NCBI GenBank assembly: GCA_013297875.1
Contig: JAAFIW010000014.1
Coordinates: 50,271 to 114,270, forward strand
DNA: 64,000 bases
Reading direction: 5' to 3'
From: Comamonadaceae bacterium
GTDB taxonomy: Bacteria > Pseudomonadota > Gammaproteobacteria > Burkholderiales > Burkholderiaceae_C
This document shows positions 26,288 to 34,465 of the stretch, piece after piece. How positions within the stretch are numbered: the stretch's first letter is position 1; each line of letters starts with the position of its first letter. The position numbers and the translations under genes were made by a program. The notes beneath the pieces are model-generated. The model had not been told where the DNA came from. It saw only the letters and a list, made by a program, of their open reading frames with translations, and ran no database searches.

Positions 26288-27048
26288 GCGTGGGCCGCTT
26301 CAAAGGTTTTGCCGGTGCCAAAGTACACGGCTTGCACCTGCGGGTCGTCGCGCACATCACTTGGCTTGCCCTGCGCAATCAGGCGGCCACGGGCCAGCAC
26401 GATCATGCGGTCGGCGTAGGCAAACACCACGTCCATGCTGTGCTCGGTGAACAGCACGGCCACTGCGTTTTGCGTGACCAGGCTTTTGGTCAGGGCCATC
26501 AGCTCGTTGCGCTCTTTGGGCGCCATGCCGGCGGTGGGCTCGTCCATCAGCAGCAGCTTGGGTTTGCTGGCCATGGCAATGGCCAGTTCCACGCGCTTCA
26601 CATCACCATAAGCCAGCTCGCTGCAGGGGCGGTCGGCTTGGGTTTTCATGTTCACCTGATCGAGCAGCGCCAGCGCGTCGTCACGCCGGTGGTCGGCAGC
26701 GCGCCGCCACATGGAAAACAGCTTGCGGTCGCTGGACAGCAAGGCCATCTGCACGTTTTCCACCACGGTGAGGCTGGCAAAGGTCTCCGCTATTTGAAAG
26801 GTGCGGCTCACCCCGCGCCGCCAGATCTCGCGCGGTGCCAGGCCCACCAGGTTCTGGGCGTCCAGCTGAATCGAGCCCGAATCGGCGCGCAGCTGGCCAT
26901 TGACCATGTTGAAGGTGGTGGACTTGCCCGCACCGTTGGGGCCGATCAGCGCCAGCAGCTCGCCGGGGGCCAGCTCAAAGCTCACGTCGTCTACCGCGCG
27001 CACGCCGCCAAATGATTTGGACAAGCCCGTGACTTTGAGCAGGCTCAT
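26284..27048 (-). CDS. livG: Branched-chain-type ABC importer ATPase LivG
   Basis: 254 residues from the ATG at 27048, which overlaps the LivHM stop as ATGA; longer upstream frames run into livM. Walker A ALIGPNGAGKSTTFNMVNG, the LivG-type VSRTFQIAETF Q-loop, signature ELAYGDVKRVELAIAM and Walker B LLLMDEPTAGMAP, then LFTEHSMDVVF for the switch His. Works as a heterodimer with LivF on the fused LivHM permease. Confidence 0.93.
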   Translation of the reverse strand: MSLLKVTGLSKSFGGVRAVDDVSFELAPGELLALIGPNGAGKSTTFNMVNGQLRADSGSIQLDAQNLVGLAPREIWRRGVSRTFQIAETFASLTVVENVQMALLSSDRKLFSMWRRAADHRRDDALALLDQVNMKTQADRPCSELAYGDVKRVELAIAMASKPKLLLMDEPTAGMAPKERNELMALTKSLVTQNAVAVLFTEHSMDVVFAYADRMIVLARGRLIAQGKPSDVRDDPQVQAVYFGTGKTFEAAHA

Positions 27049-28955
27049 GCGGCCGCCCCTCTCTGCTTTACGCGCCTCTGCTGCAGGCGCTGAATCATCT
27101 GGTTCACAAAGCCTGCAATGCCCTGCGGAAACAGCAGCACCAGCAACAAGATAATGCCGCCCAGCATGGCGCGCCAGTAGTCTGTGTTGCGCGCCACGGT
27201 GTCGTGCAGCCAAGTGAAAGTCACCGCGCCCACGATAGGCCCCATCAGGGTTTGCACACCACCCAGCAGCACCATCACCAAGCCATCAACAGACCGGGTC
27301 ACGTGCAGACTTTCAGGCGAAATACTGCCTTTTGAAAAGGCAAACAGTGCACCCGCCAACCCGGCAAAGGTGCCGGCAATCACAAACGCCACCCACTGCA
27401 GGCGCTTCACATCCAAACCGATGGCATCGCTGCGCAGCACCGAGTCGCGTGCGGCGCGCAAGCTGTAGCCAAACGGTGAAAACAGCATGCGGCGCAGGGC
27501 CACCAGGCTGGCCACCACCAGAACCAGCGTGAGGTAGTAGTAGGTGCGCTTGTCGCTCAGCCACTCGGCGGGCCACACACCCGTCAAGCCATTGCTGCCA
27601 CCGGTGAAACTGTCCCACTGGTAGCAAATGGCCCAGGTGATTTGGGCGAAGGCCAGCGTGAGCATGGTCAGGTAGACGCCCGACAGGCGCACGCAAAACC
27701 AGCCATAAATGAACGCACCCAGCGCCGCCAGCGCGGGGGCCATCAGCAAGGCCAGCTCCATCGGCATGTTCAGGCTGCGCACCAGCAGCGCCGCGCCATA
27801 CGCGCCCAGACCAAAGTAAGCCGCATGGCCAAACGAATGCATGCCCGCCGGCCCCATGATGAAGTGCAGGCTGGTGGCAAACAGCACCGCCACCATCAAA
27901 TCAATGGCCAGCACGGTGAGATAAGGCGAGTTGACTGCTATCAAAGGCATAGCTGCTTGAGCAATTAACACCAGGGCTACAGCCCAAAAGAACCATTTTT
28001 TTGGCTTGCGCAGCGGCTCTTCCGCCGCCGCAGCATGTCGGCTCACCCCCTGCGGCTTGCCAAACAAGCCCCAGGGCCGCACGATCAAGACCACCGCCAT
28101 CACCACAAACTCCACCACCAGCGTGAGTTTGGAAAACGAAATGCTGAAACCTGCCACCTCCACCAGGCCCAGCCAGATGCAAATGGCTTTGAGCTCAGCG
28201 ATCAGCAAAGCCGCGACGAAGGCCCCAGGAATCGACCCCATGCCGCCCACCACCACCACCACAAACGCAGCGCCGATGATGTGCAAGTCCATCTCCAGGT
28301 TGGCTGGCTCGCGCGGCAGTTGCAGCGCCCCACCCAGCCCCGCCAGGAAGGCACCGAGCGCAAACACAGCGGTGAACAGCCAAGCCTGGTTCACGCCCAG
28401 CGCGCTGACCATTTCGCGGTCTTGCGTGGCGGCGCGCACCAGGGTGCCAAAGCGAGTGCGCGTGAGCAGCAACCACAACAGGCCCAGCACCACCGGCCCG
28501 GCCCCAATCAAAAACAGGTCGTACTGCGGAAACTGCCGCCCCAAAATCTCCACCGAGCCCGCCAGGCCGGGCGCGCGAGGCCCCAGCAACTCCTCGGCAC
28601 CCCAAATCCACAGCACCGCATCTCGCACCACCAGCGCCAGCGCAAAGGTGGCCAGCAGCTGAAACAGCTCGGGCGCTTTGTAAATGCGTCTGAGCAATAA
28701 CACTTCGACCAAAGCCCCCAGCACGCCCACCGCCAGCGCAGCCAAGAGCAAGGCTGGCCAGAAACCGAACGTGCTACCCAGCTTGGCCACCAATGAGTAG
28801 GCCAGGTAAATACCCACCATGAAGAACGAGCCGTGCGCAAAGTTCACGATGCGCGTGACGCCAAAAATCAGCGACAGACCCGCCGCCACGAGGAACAGCG
28901 AGGAGGCGCCCGCGAGGCCGTTGAGCAGTTGAACGATGAGGCCAGAAAAGCTCAT
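27045..28955 (-). CDS. Fused LivH-LivM permease of the ABC importer
   Basis: 636 residues, about the sum of LivH and LivM. Residues 1-300 are LivH (LIVQLLNGLAGASSLFLVAA, LIFGVTRIVNFAHGSFFMVG, VVGGMGSIPGAFVAALLIAE) and 345-636 are LivM (FIMGPAGMHSFGHAAYFGLG and the ATP-coupling FAGLAGALFAF...). The junction, residues about 316-344, is a hydrophobic stretch (FFWAVALVLIAQAAMPLIAV) encoded largely by a dispersed element and would be the first LivM helix. Fused LivHM permeases occur in Burkholderiales and related groups. One transcript with livG and livF is indicated by stop-start overlaps. Confidence 0.93.
   Translation of the reverse strand: MSFSGLIVQLLNGLAGASSLFLVAAGLSLIFGVTRIVNFAHGSFFMVGIYLAYSLVAKLGSTFGFWPALLLAALAVGVLGALVEVLLLRRIYKAPELFQLLATFALALVVRDAVLWIWGAEELLGPRAPGLAGSVEILGRQFPQYDLFLIGAGPVVLGLLWLLLTRTRFGTLVRAATQDREMVSALGVNQAWLFTAVFALGAFLAGLGGALQLPREPANLEMDLHIIGAAFVVVVVGGMGSIPGAFVAALLIAELKAICIWLGLVEVAGFSISFSKLTLVVEFVVMAVVLIVRPWGLFGKPQGVSRHAAAAEEPLRKPKKWFFWAVALVLIAQAAMPLIAVNSPYLTVLAIDLMVAVLFATSLHFIMGPAGMHSFGHAAYFGLGAYGAALLVRSLNMPMELALLMAPALAALGAFIYGWFCVRLSGVYLTMLTLAFAQITWAICYQWDSFTGGSNGLTGVWPAEWLSDKRTYYYLTLVLVVASLVALRRMLFSPFGYSLRAARDSVLRSDAIGLDVKRLQWVAFVIAGTFAGLAGALFAFSKGSISPESLHVTRSVDGLVMVLLGGVQTLMGPIVGAVTFTWLHDTVARNTDYWRAMLGGIILLLVLLFPQGIAGFVNQMIQRLQQRRVKQRGAAA
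27934..28004 (+). repeat. Dispersed element copy 12, at the LivH-LivM junction
   Basis: ACTGCTATCAAAGGCATAGC then TGCTTGAGCAATTAACACCA and GGGCTACAGCCCAAAAG. Antisense to the gene, it encodes a membrane-helix-like segment. Confidence 0.88.
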
Positions 28956-28964
28956 AGGGTTGTT

Positions 28965-29061
28965 GTCATTCCCGCGCAGGCGGAAATCCAGGTGCGATGA
29001 CTTTGCGATTCACTGCGTGGTGGGCGCGCTAACGCTGGATTCCCGCCTTCGCGGGAATGAC
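28965..29061. repeat. Inverted repeat GTCATTCCCGCG..., 97 bases
   Basis: GTCATTCCCGCGCAGGCGGA (from 28965) and its near-complement ending GCGGGAATGAC (29061) are 27-base arms with two mismatches around 43 bases. Elements with ATTCCCGCG/CGCGGGAAT ends are widespread in proteobacteria (dRS3-like in Neisseria). It occupies nearly the whole gap between livHM and the binding-protein gene and could fold in the mRNA. Confidence 0.8.
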
Positions 29062-29087
29062 GGAAATCGAGGTTTTTTGCACGCGGT

Positions 29088-30296
29088 TCACTGCTCAGCT
29101 GGACGCAACTTCTTCACCTCCGCATCAGACGGCTGCACGCTCGCGCCATCGACGTAGCGGTAATCCACCATCACGCCCTTGCCGCCTTCGTTTTTAGTCC
29201 GACCCACAAACGCGCCCATGGTCGATTGGTGGTCTTGTGGGCGGTACGTGGCTTTGCCAAATGGTGTCATCACCGTCAGGCCACGGAAGGCAGTGATCAG
29301 CTTTTCGGTGTCGGTGGATTTGGCCTTTTTGATGCCTTCGCCCAGCGACTTGATGGCCGCATAACCCACGACCGAGCCCAGCTTGGGGTTCTCTTTGAAT
29401 TTGGCGTAGTAGGCCAGGAAGAAGGCCTTGTGCTCAGGCGTTTGAATGCCATACCAGGGGTAGCCAGTGACCAACCAGCCATTGGGTGCTTCGTCGCGCA
29501 GCGGCTCCAGGTACTCCGGCTCGCCGGTGAGCAGGCTCACCACCTCACGGCCTTTGAACAGGCCACGGGTGTTGCCCTCGCGGACAAAACGCGCCAGGTC
29601 AGCACCAAACAACACGTTGAACACGGCATCCGGCTTGGCGTCTTGCAGCGCCTGCACCACGCTGCCGGCGTCTACCCGGCCCAGCGGCGTGGCCTGCTCG
29701 GCCACAAATTCAATATCGGGCTGCGCGGCTTTCATCAGCGTCTTGAAGCTGGCTACCGCCGACTGGCCGTATTCGTAGTTGGGGTAGACCACGGCCCAGC
29801 GCTTTTTCTTCATCGCGGCGGCTTCGGGCACCAGCATGGCCACCTGCATGTGGGTCGACGCTCGCAGGCGGAAGGTGTAGCGGTTTCCGTTTTCCCAAAC
29901 AATCTTGTTTGTCAGGGGTTCAGAAGCCAGAAAGAAAAACTTCTTTTGCTTGGCAAAGTCGGTCAGCGCCAAGCCGATGTTGGACAGGAAGGTACCGGTG
30001 AGCACATCAACCTTTTCGCGGGAGATCAGCTCCTCGGCGGCGCGCACGGCGTCGCCGGGGTTGGCGTTGTCGTCACGCACGATCAACTCCACTTTTTTGC
30101 CGTTCAGGCCACCCGCCGCATTGATTTCTTCAACCGCCAACTCCATGCCCTTTTTGTAGGGCTCCAGAAAGGCGGGTTGTGCTTTGTAGCTGTTGACCTC
30201 ACCGATTTTGATCACGCCTTGGGCGTGTGCGGGCACCAGGGGTGCCATCAAAGCCAACAGGGCTGCTGTGCCCAAAAACCGTCTGTGCATCTTCAT
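29088..30296 (-). CDS. Periplasmic binding protein of the Liv-type ABC importer
   Basis: 402 residues. A signal peptide (HRRFLGTAALLALMAPLVPA ending in AHAQ) is followed by a peripheral-binding-protein type I fold: VIKIGEVNSYKAQPAFLEPY, KGMELAVEEINAAGGLNGKK, DVLTGTFLSNIGLALTDFAK, and later GSVVGYAAIKSLGEGIKKAK. It captures the substrate and delivers it to LivHM. The ligand cannot be read from sequence; membership in the cluster suggests an N-heterocyclic acid or a breakdown product. It precedes livHM in the same direction. Confidence 0.9.
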   Translation of the reverse strand: MKMHRRFLGTAALLALMAPLVPAHAQGVIKIGEVNSYKAQPAFLEPYKKGMELAVEEINAAGGLNGKKVELIVRDDNANPGDAVRAAEELISREKVDVLTGTFLSNIGLALTDFAKQKKFFFLASEPLTNKIVWENGNRYTFRLRASTHMQVAMLVPEAAAMKKKRWAVVYPNYEYGQSAVASFKTLMKAAQPDIEFVAEQATPLGRVDAGSVVQALQDAKPDAVFNVLFGADLARFVREGNTRGLFKGREVVSLLTGEPEYLEPLRDEAPNGWLVTGYPWYGIQTPEHKAFFLAYYAKFKENPKLGSVVGYAAIKSLGEGIKKAKSTDTEKLITAFRGLTVMTPFGKATYRPQDHQSTMGAFVGRTKNEGGKGVMVDYRYVDGASVQPSDAEVKKLRPAEQ

Positions 30297-30335
30297 GAAA
30301 AAATCTCCTGCTGTCGTGAGTTGAAGTTCAATAGC

Positions 30336-30920
30336 TTAGCGAAGGCCATCCTGGCCCTTGATCTCGGAAACCTGCAAACCACCGATACGTGCCAAGGGTC
30401 GCCCGCTGTCGGTGACCACCACCGCCACCACGATTTCGTTGGCGCGTGGGGCGTCTGATACACGCGCCTCCATTGCATCGAAATGGCTGCGCACAAAAGC
30501 GGCGTCTTTGTGGCCCAGGGGCACATCAATTGCGGTGCCCAAGCCGCCTCTTTTTTTGCTCGATGGCACAAGGGCTGCACCTTTTTCAACCGCCAGCCGC
30601 AAGGGCGCGCCCAGCTTGGGGTGCAGGATGGCTGCGGCGTGCTCCAGCTCGCCACCCTCGCCCACGATGGCGGCTTTGCCATAGCTGTGGGCCTGGCCGG
30701 GCGTAATGCCCAAGGCCTCCACGCATTTTTGGCCCAGCAGGCCACCGAGTTCTTCGCCGATGGCGATCAGCGCGTCCAGGTTCTCGGCGTAGTGGCCTGC
30801 AAACGGGTTGTCAATTACGGCCATCGCCAGGGCTTTGCGCGTCGGTGGGTCAATGGACTTGCCCATCTCGATGTGGGTTTCGTCAACTTGAATAATGATT
30901 TTTCTGATCTTGGCTTGCAT
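30336..30920 (-). CDS. 'Amino acid synthesis' (DUF1185, PF06684) family protein, copy A
   Basis: 194 residues, with GGAGAAAC shortly before the ATG. It shares with its neighbour the segments NPFAGHY, YGKAAIVGEGGELEHAAAIL, VPSSKKRGGLGTAIDVPLGH and AAFVRSHFDAMEARVSDAPR, NEIVVAVVVTDSGR. The family is small, cytoplasmic and not biochemically assigned; the name is historical. About 18 bases from the second copy, and probably in one operon with the 6-hydroxynicotinate reductase-like gene and the importer. A role in turnover of a ring or ring-opened intermediate is a guess. Confidence 0.85.
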   Translation of the reverse strand: MQAKIRKIIIQVDETHIEMGKSIDPPTRKALAMAVIDNPFAGHYAENLDALIAIGEELGGLLGQKCVEALGITPGQAHSYGKAAIVGEGGELEHAAAILHPKLGAPLRLAVEKGAALVPSSKKRGGLGTAIDVPLGHKDAAFVRSHFDAMEARVSDAPRANEIVVAVVVTDSGRPLARIGGLQVSEIKGQDGLR

Positions 30921-30938
30921 CTGTGTTTCTCCTGCGCC

Positions 30939-31601
30939 TCAGCGCAATCCGTCCCACTGTTTGATGGCATCGGCTGCCAGCCCACCAACCCGCGCATGAA
31001 TGCGCGGCCCGGTACTCATGGCCAGTATCACCACCAGCTCATCAGCAGCTGGAGCGCCCGGCACACGCACCTCCATCGCATCGAAGTGGCTGCGCACATA
31101 GGCGGCGTTGATGTGGGTCAAAGGCACGTCCAGCGCCGTGCCCGGCGCGCCTACTTTCTTGGTGGACGGAACGATGGCTAAGGCATTGCCGGGCTGACCG
31201 GTTTTCACATCCCCCTGCCCTTGTTGGTAGGTATTGCGGTCGCCTTTCCAACCCAGCAGCTCACGCATCGCATAGCCACCGGGTACATGCCACAGCGCGC
31301 CATGCTCCAGCTCACCGGCTGCGCCGACGATCGCACCTTTTCCATAGCCTTCGATCTGTTCAGGTGCTACGGCCATGGCTTTGCACAGGCGTTGCGCCAT
31401 GTCAATTCCCAAGGGCCCCAGCGCATCCATCATCGGCAGCAGGTTGGGCTCAAAACGGCCGGCGAACGGGTTGGTCAACACCGCGGCTATTGAGCCGCGC
31501 AGCAGAGGTGTTGCAGGCGGCGGCCCAAACTCGTGGTGGATGTGTTCCACCTGGGTAAACAGACGGCGGACTTGGATCATGGTGAACGTTGCAAACTGCA
31601 T
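30939..31601 (-). CDS. 'Amino acid synthesis' (DUF1185, PF06684) family protein, copy B
   Basis: 220 residues; Met8 at 31580 is an alternative start. A tandem paralogue of the gene downstream: NPFAGRF, YGKGAIVGAAGELEHGALWH, VPSTKKVGAPGTALDVPLTH, AAYVRSHFDAMEVRVPGAP and DELVVILAMSTGPR align one to one. It has an extra 25-residue insertion near 118-143 (ELLGWKGDRNTYQQGQGDVK) that copy A lacks. The divergence between the two suggests separate substrates or a hetero-oligomer rather than a recent duplication. Confidence 0.85.
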   Translation of the reverse strand: MQFATFTMIQVRRLFTQVEHIHHEFGPPPATPLLRGSIAAVLTNPFAGRFEPNLLPMMDALGPLGIDMAQRLCKAMAVAPEQIEGYGKGAIVGAAGELEHGALWHVPGGYAMRELLGWKGDRNTYQQGQGDVKTGQPGNALAIVPSTKKVGAPGTALDVPLTHINAAYVRSHFDAMEVRVPGAPAADELVVILAMSTGPRIHARVGGLAADAIKQWDGLR

Positions 31602-31613
31602 TTGAGCCCCTTA

Positions 31614-31710
31614 CCCCGCTGGGGGAAGGTTGGGATGGGGGCGGCGGCGCGAGCACGCTGGCTAACCGAGGTAGCGCTCAGGCCCCCATCCCCGCCTTCC
31701 CCCAGCGGGG
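31614..31710. repeat. Inverted repeat with 29-base arms, 97 bases
   Basis: CCCCGCTGGGGGAAGG (from 31614) runs on to GGGATGGGGGC at 31642; the right arm 31682-31710 is its complement with two mismatches. The spacer is 39 bases. Same total length as the unit at 28965-29061 but different arms. It fills the gap between the UPF0280 gene stop and the copy B gene and could act as an intercistronic hairpin. Confidence 0.8.
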
Positions 31711-31758
31711 GAAGGAGCAAAGGCAGCCATCGAGCGTTAATCGTGATCATGGTGTGGT

Positions 31759-32631
31759 TCATGCAAGCGCGGTGCCAGCGTGTGCGGTGTCGGTGGTGAT
31801 CACTTGATTCTGACAAACCAGCACGGCCGACCAGATCAAACCTGCGGCGCGCAGCGATTGGGCGCAGGCGTGGCCCGCACGCAGCGCGCGCTGGACCAGC
31901 TGCGGCTCCAGAGCGGGCACATCGACCGTCACTGGCAAATCGCCCAAATCAGAGTCGTCTTTGACCTCGCAGGCCGGGCGGCGTGCAATGCGTGCGTCCT
32001 GCACATTCACCGCATTGGCAATCACCGTGGCGGCGGCATCGGCCTGTGCAGCGGTGCGGGCCAGCACTGTCACGCTGTCGGCAATGCCCAGCGAAAAGCT
32101 GCGCCCGCGCCAACCGCTGGTGGCCACGCCGCGCACCGGCAGCACGCTGCTGACTTCAAACTGGCCATCGGTGCGCACGCCCAGCTTCAGCTCGTGTGCA
32201 TTCAGGCGCGCCAGATCGGCATACAGGCCAATGCGCACCGATTGCTGCGCGGCCAGGTGCAGGGCAATGTCGCCGCCGTTGTTGATCCAGGCGCGGCTGA
32301 CACCATCCAGCTCATACGCGCCAATCAGCTCTTGCGCCACCGAGCCCGCCACCGCCGCCATCGGTGTGATGAAGCTGGTCTTGTACGGATGGCAGGCGTA
32401 CCACATGCGCCGCGCAATCGAGCCGCGCAAGGGGCATGGGCCACGCACGGGCCGACGCAGCGTGGGCAACTCATCCACCAACTCGGCCAACACGCCACAA
32501 AACCGTTGCCACGCCTGCTCATGCGCATGGGCTACGGCATCGGGCTGCCCGTCGGCACCCAGCACAATGTCAATCGGTCCGTGCGACAAGTGCCAGCGTT
32601 TGGCGTCCAGGCGGGTGCGTTGGGCGGTCAT
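31759..32631 (-). CDS. UPF0280 (ApbE-like) family protein
   Basis: 290 residues from the ATG at 32631, preceded by GGCGGAG; the frame is also open to 32727. The fold signature of UPF0280, a distant relative of the flavin transferase ApbE, is seen in HLSHGPIDIVLGADGQPDAV, ITPMAAVAGSVAQELIGAYE, RAWINNGGDIALHLAAQQSV and GRSFSLGIADSVTVLARTAA with ATVIANAVN. These match the ApbE-type nucleotide-binding GG-D and A-D positions. Function of the family is not established; attachment of a flavin to a partner enzyme of this cluster is a testable idea. Immediately downstream of the 6-hydroxynicotinate reductase-like gene. Confidence 0.82.
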   Translation of the reverse strand: MTAQRTRLDAKRWHLSHGPIDIVLGADGQPDAVAHAHEQAWQRFCGVLAELVDELPTLRRPVRGPCPLRGSIARRMWYACHPYKTSFITPMAAVAGSVAQELIGAYELDGVSRAWINNGGDIALHLAAQQSVRIGLYADLARLNAHELKLGVRTDGQFEVSSVLPVRGVATSGWRGRSFSLGIADSVTVLARTAAQADAAATVIANAVNVQDARIARRPACEVKDDSDLGDLPVTVDVPALEPQLVQRALRAGHACAQSLRAAGLIWSAVLVCQNQVITTDTAHAGTALA

Positions 32632-32695
32632 ATGACGGATGACTCCGCCGCCGCAGGCGGCATCGATGACAAATGACGAAAACAGGACTGCTGAA

Positions 32696-34303
32696 TCATT
32701 TGTCATGCCGCCGTTCAGGCGCGTCATTTGTCATTGAAAGGGGCCACGGATTGCCCCCGTCCATCGCCGCCCATCGCCGTGCCGTAGGTGCACCGTCGTT
32801 GTGCCAGGCACCGCGCCGCAGCGCGTCTTGCAGGCTGCGCACATAGGCCATGTGGCCACCGAAAGCCCGGTAGTTGTCCAGCGTCATGCTGAATTCAATC
32901 GGCGCCACGATGGCCGGCGTGGGCACGGTGCCAAAGCTGTTGTCGGGCATGCGCATGACGTCCACCATCACGGTGATGCCGCCACCCGGCCACACATAGG
33001 CCGGTGCGCCGCCGCAGGTCACGTTGACCAAGGCGTTTTTGATCGCGCGGGTCAGCATCACCGGGTTGTCGGTCACGCCGGCGCGCAGGCTGCCCCCCGC
33101 GCCACCCAAAAACAGCACCGTGGACAGCGAGGGCTCGCAGTTCTCGCCAATGCGCTGCACCACGGCTTGCACCGCGGGTGGCATCGGTTGCTCAACCGGT
33201 TGCAGGGCGTCGTTGAGCACAAACCAGCTGGCATGTTCGCCGGTGGTGGAGGTCATCAGTAAGCGCAGGCCAGGCCAGGCCACGGATGCATCCCAGCCCT
33301 CGATGATGGACAACGGATCGGCAATGTCGGTACCGCCCCAGCCCGTGCCGGGGTTGGCCACCTGAAAGTAACGCCCCGGCGTGGACTTGCGGCCGCGCAT
33401 GTCAATGCCCGAGGCCCGCATATCCAGGCAACGCCCGGCCTGGTGTTCGGTCAGCACACCGGTGATGTGGTCGTCCACCACCACCACCTCGTCAGCCAGG
33501 CCCAGCCATTGTTTGGCAAATATCCCGATGGTGGCCGAGCCGCAGCCCACCCGCATGCGCTGCTCCTGCACGCCGTTGACGATGGGGGCCTTGCCGGCCT
33601 GCACCTGCAACTCGCAGCCACCATCAATCGTGAGGTTCACGGCCTGCTTGTTACCCAGCGCCAGCATCATTTCCACCGTGGTGCGGCCTTCTTTTTTGCT
33701 GCCACCGGTGATGTGGTGCACACCGCCCAGCGACAGCATTTGCGAGCCGTATTCAGCGGTGGTGACATGGCCCACAACCTCGCCTTTGCAGCGCACATTG
33801 GCCTGCTCGGCACCCAGGTAACGGTCGGTGTCGATCTTTACCTTGAAGCTGCAGTAGCTGAAGATGCCCTCGGTGACCACGGTCACCATGTCCACACCTT
33901 CGGCCTGCGATGACACGATGAACGGGGCTGGCTTGTAGTCCGGGTAGGTGGTGGATGAGCCCACGCCCGTCACAAACACTTCGTTGGTGTGCAGCAAGTC
34001 GCCGCTCCAGGCCTCGGGCTGATCCTGCTCGGTGCGCGGCGCAAACGGAACCAGCGCTGCATCAGGCTCGCTCAGGCTTCGGCGCAAAAACACCACCGGA
34101 TCCACACGAATCAGCGTGCCGTGCTGGTTGGCGTAGCGGTCGCAGGCGCCGGTGCGGCCCGGCGAAATCTGGCACAACACCGGGCAGGCGTTGCACTCAA
34201 CCTTCTCGCTGTGCATCTTGTCGCTGCGCGGGCGTGACTTGTCCAGCGGCATGTGCGCCATATCCGCATCCGGCAACCCGTCAGTCTTGCTGTGCACAGT
34301 CAT
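32696..34303 (-). CDS. 6-hydroxynicotinate reductase-like Fe-S protein
   Basis: 535 residues from the ATG at 34303, which has AAAGG upstream; the frame is open to an ATG at 34360. The N-terminus holds four cysteines for a [4Fe-4S] cluster (CNACPVLCQISPGRTGAC). The body (TEGIFSYCSFKVKIDTDRY, MLSLGGVHHITGGSKKEG, VGCGSATIGIFAKQWLGLAD, VDDHITGVLTEHQAGR, FLGGAGGSLRAGVTDNP) corresponds to 6-hydroxynicotinate reductase of Eubacterium barkeri, which reduces 6-hydroxynicotinate with ferredoxin to 6-oxo-1,4,5,6-tetrahydronicotinate. Divergent from a ferredoxin-NADP reductase gene, a fitting electron donor. Substrate assignment is by family memory. Confidence 0.78.
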   Translation of the reverse strand: MTVHSKTDGLPDADMAHMPLDKSRPRSDKMHSEKVECNACPVLCQISPGRTGACDRYANQHGTLIRVDPVVFLRRSLSEPDAALVPFAPRTEQDQPEAWSGDLLHTNEVFVTGVGSSTTYPDYKPAPFIVSSQAEGVDMVTVVTEGIFSYCSFKVKIDTDRYLGAEQANVRCKGEVVGHVTTAEYGSQMLSLGGVHHITGGSKKEGRTTVEMMLALGNKQAVNLTIDGGCELQVQAGKAPIVNGVQEQRMRVGCGSATIGIFAKQWLGLADEVVVVDDHITGVLTEHQAGRCLDMRASGIDMRGRKSTPGRYFQVANPGTGWGGTDIADPLSIIEGWDASVAWPGLRLLMTSTTGEHASWFVLNDALQPVEQPMPPAVQAVVQRIGENCEPSLSTVLFLGGAGGSLRAGVTDNPVMLTRAIKNALVNVTCGGAPAYVWPGGGITVMVDVMRMPDNSFGTVPTPAIVAPIEFSMTLDNYRAFGGHMAYVRSLQDALRRGAWHNDGAPTARRWAAMDGGNPWPLSMTNDAPERRHDK

Positions 34304-34383
34304 TGCGGCCAAGTGCCTTTCGGTTGGATCACTTTCATGTAGTGCCCGTTTAACTTTCATGTTGGGTTCACTACATTTTTAAC

Positions 34384-34399
34384 GCAATTTAGCGTAAGC
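34384..34399. promoter_or_regulatory. Motif GCAATTTAGCGTAAGC in a divergent promoter region
   Basis: Lies between the 6-hydroxynicotinate reductase-like and ferredoxin reductase genes. The same 16 bases with one change (T to C) recur at 40484-40499 between acs and its divergent neighbour. ACGC-AATTTA-GCGT around it is also a dyad. Possible common operator. Confidence 0.4.
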
Positions 34400-34465
34400 T
34401 GTGACACGGCGCAAGCGTATTTCTCTGGACTTTAAAATCTCGGGTCTGTTTCACTGCGAAAAAAT

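Noticed and set aside
25562..30296. A leucine/isoleucine/valine importer by default from the Liv names
   Set aside because: The Liv family is also widely used for aromatic and heterocyclic acids, and the surrounding genes favour that, so the substrate was left open.
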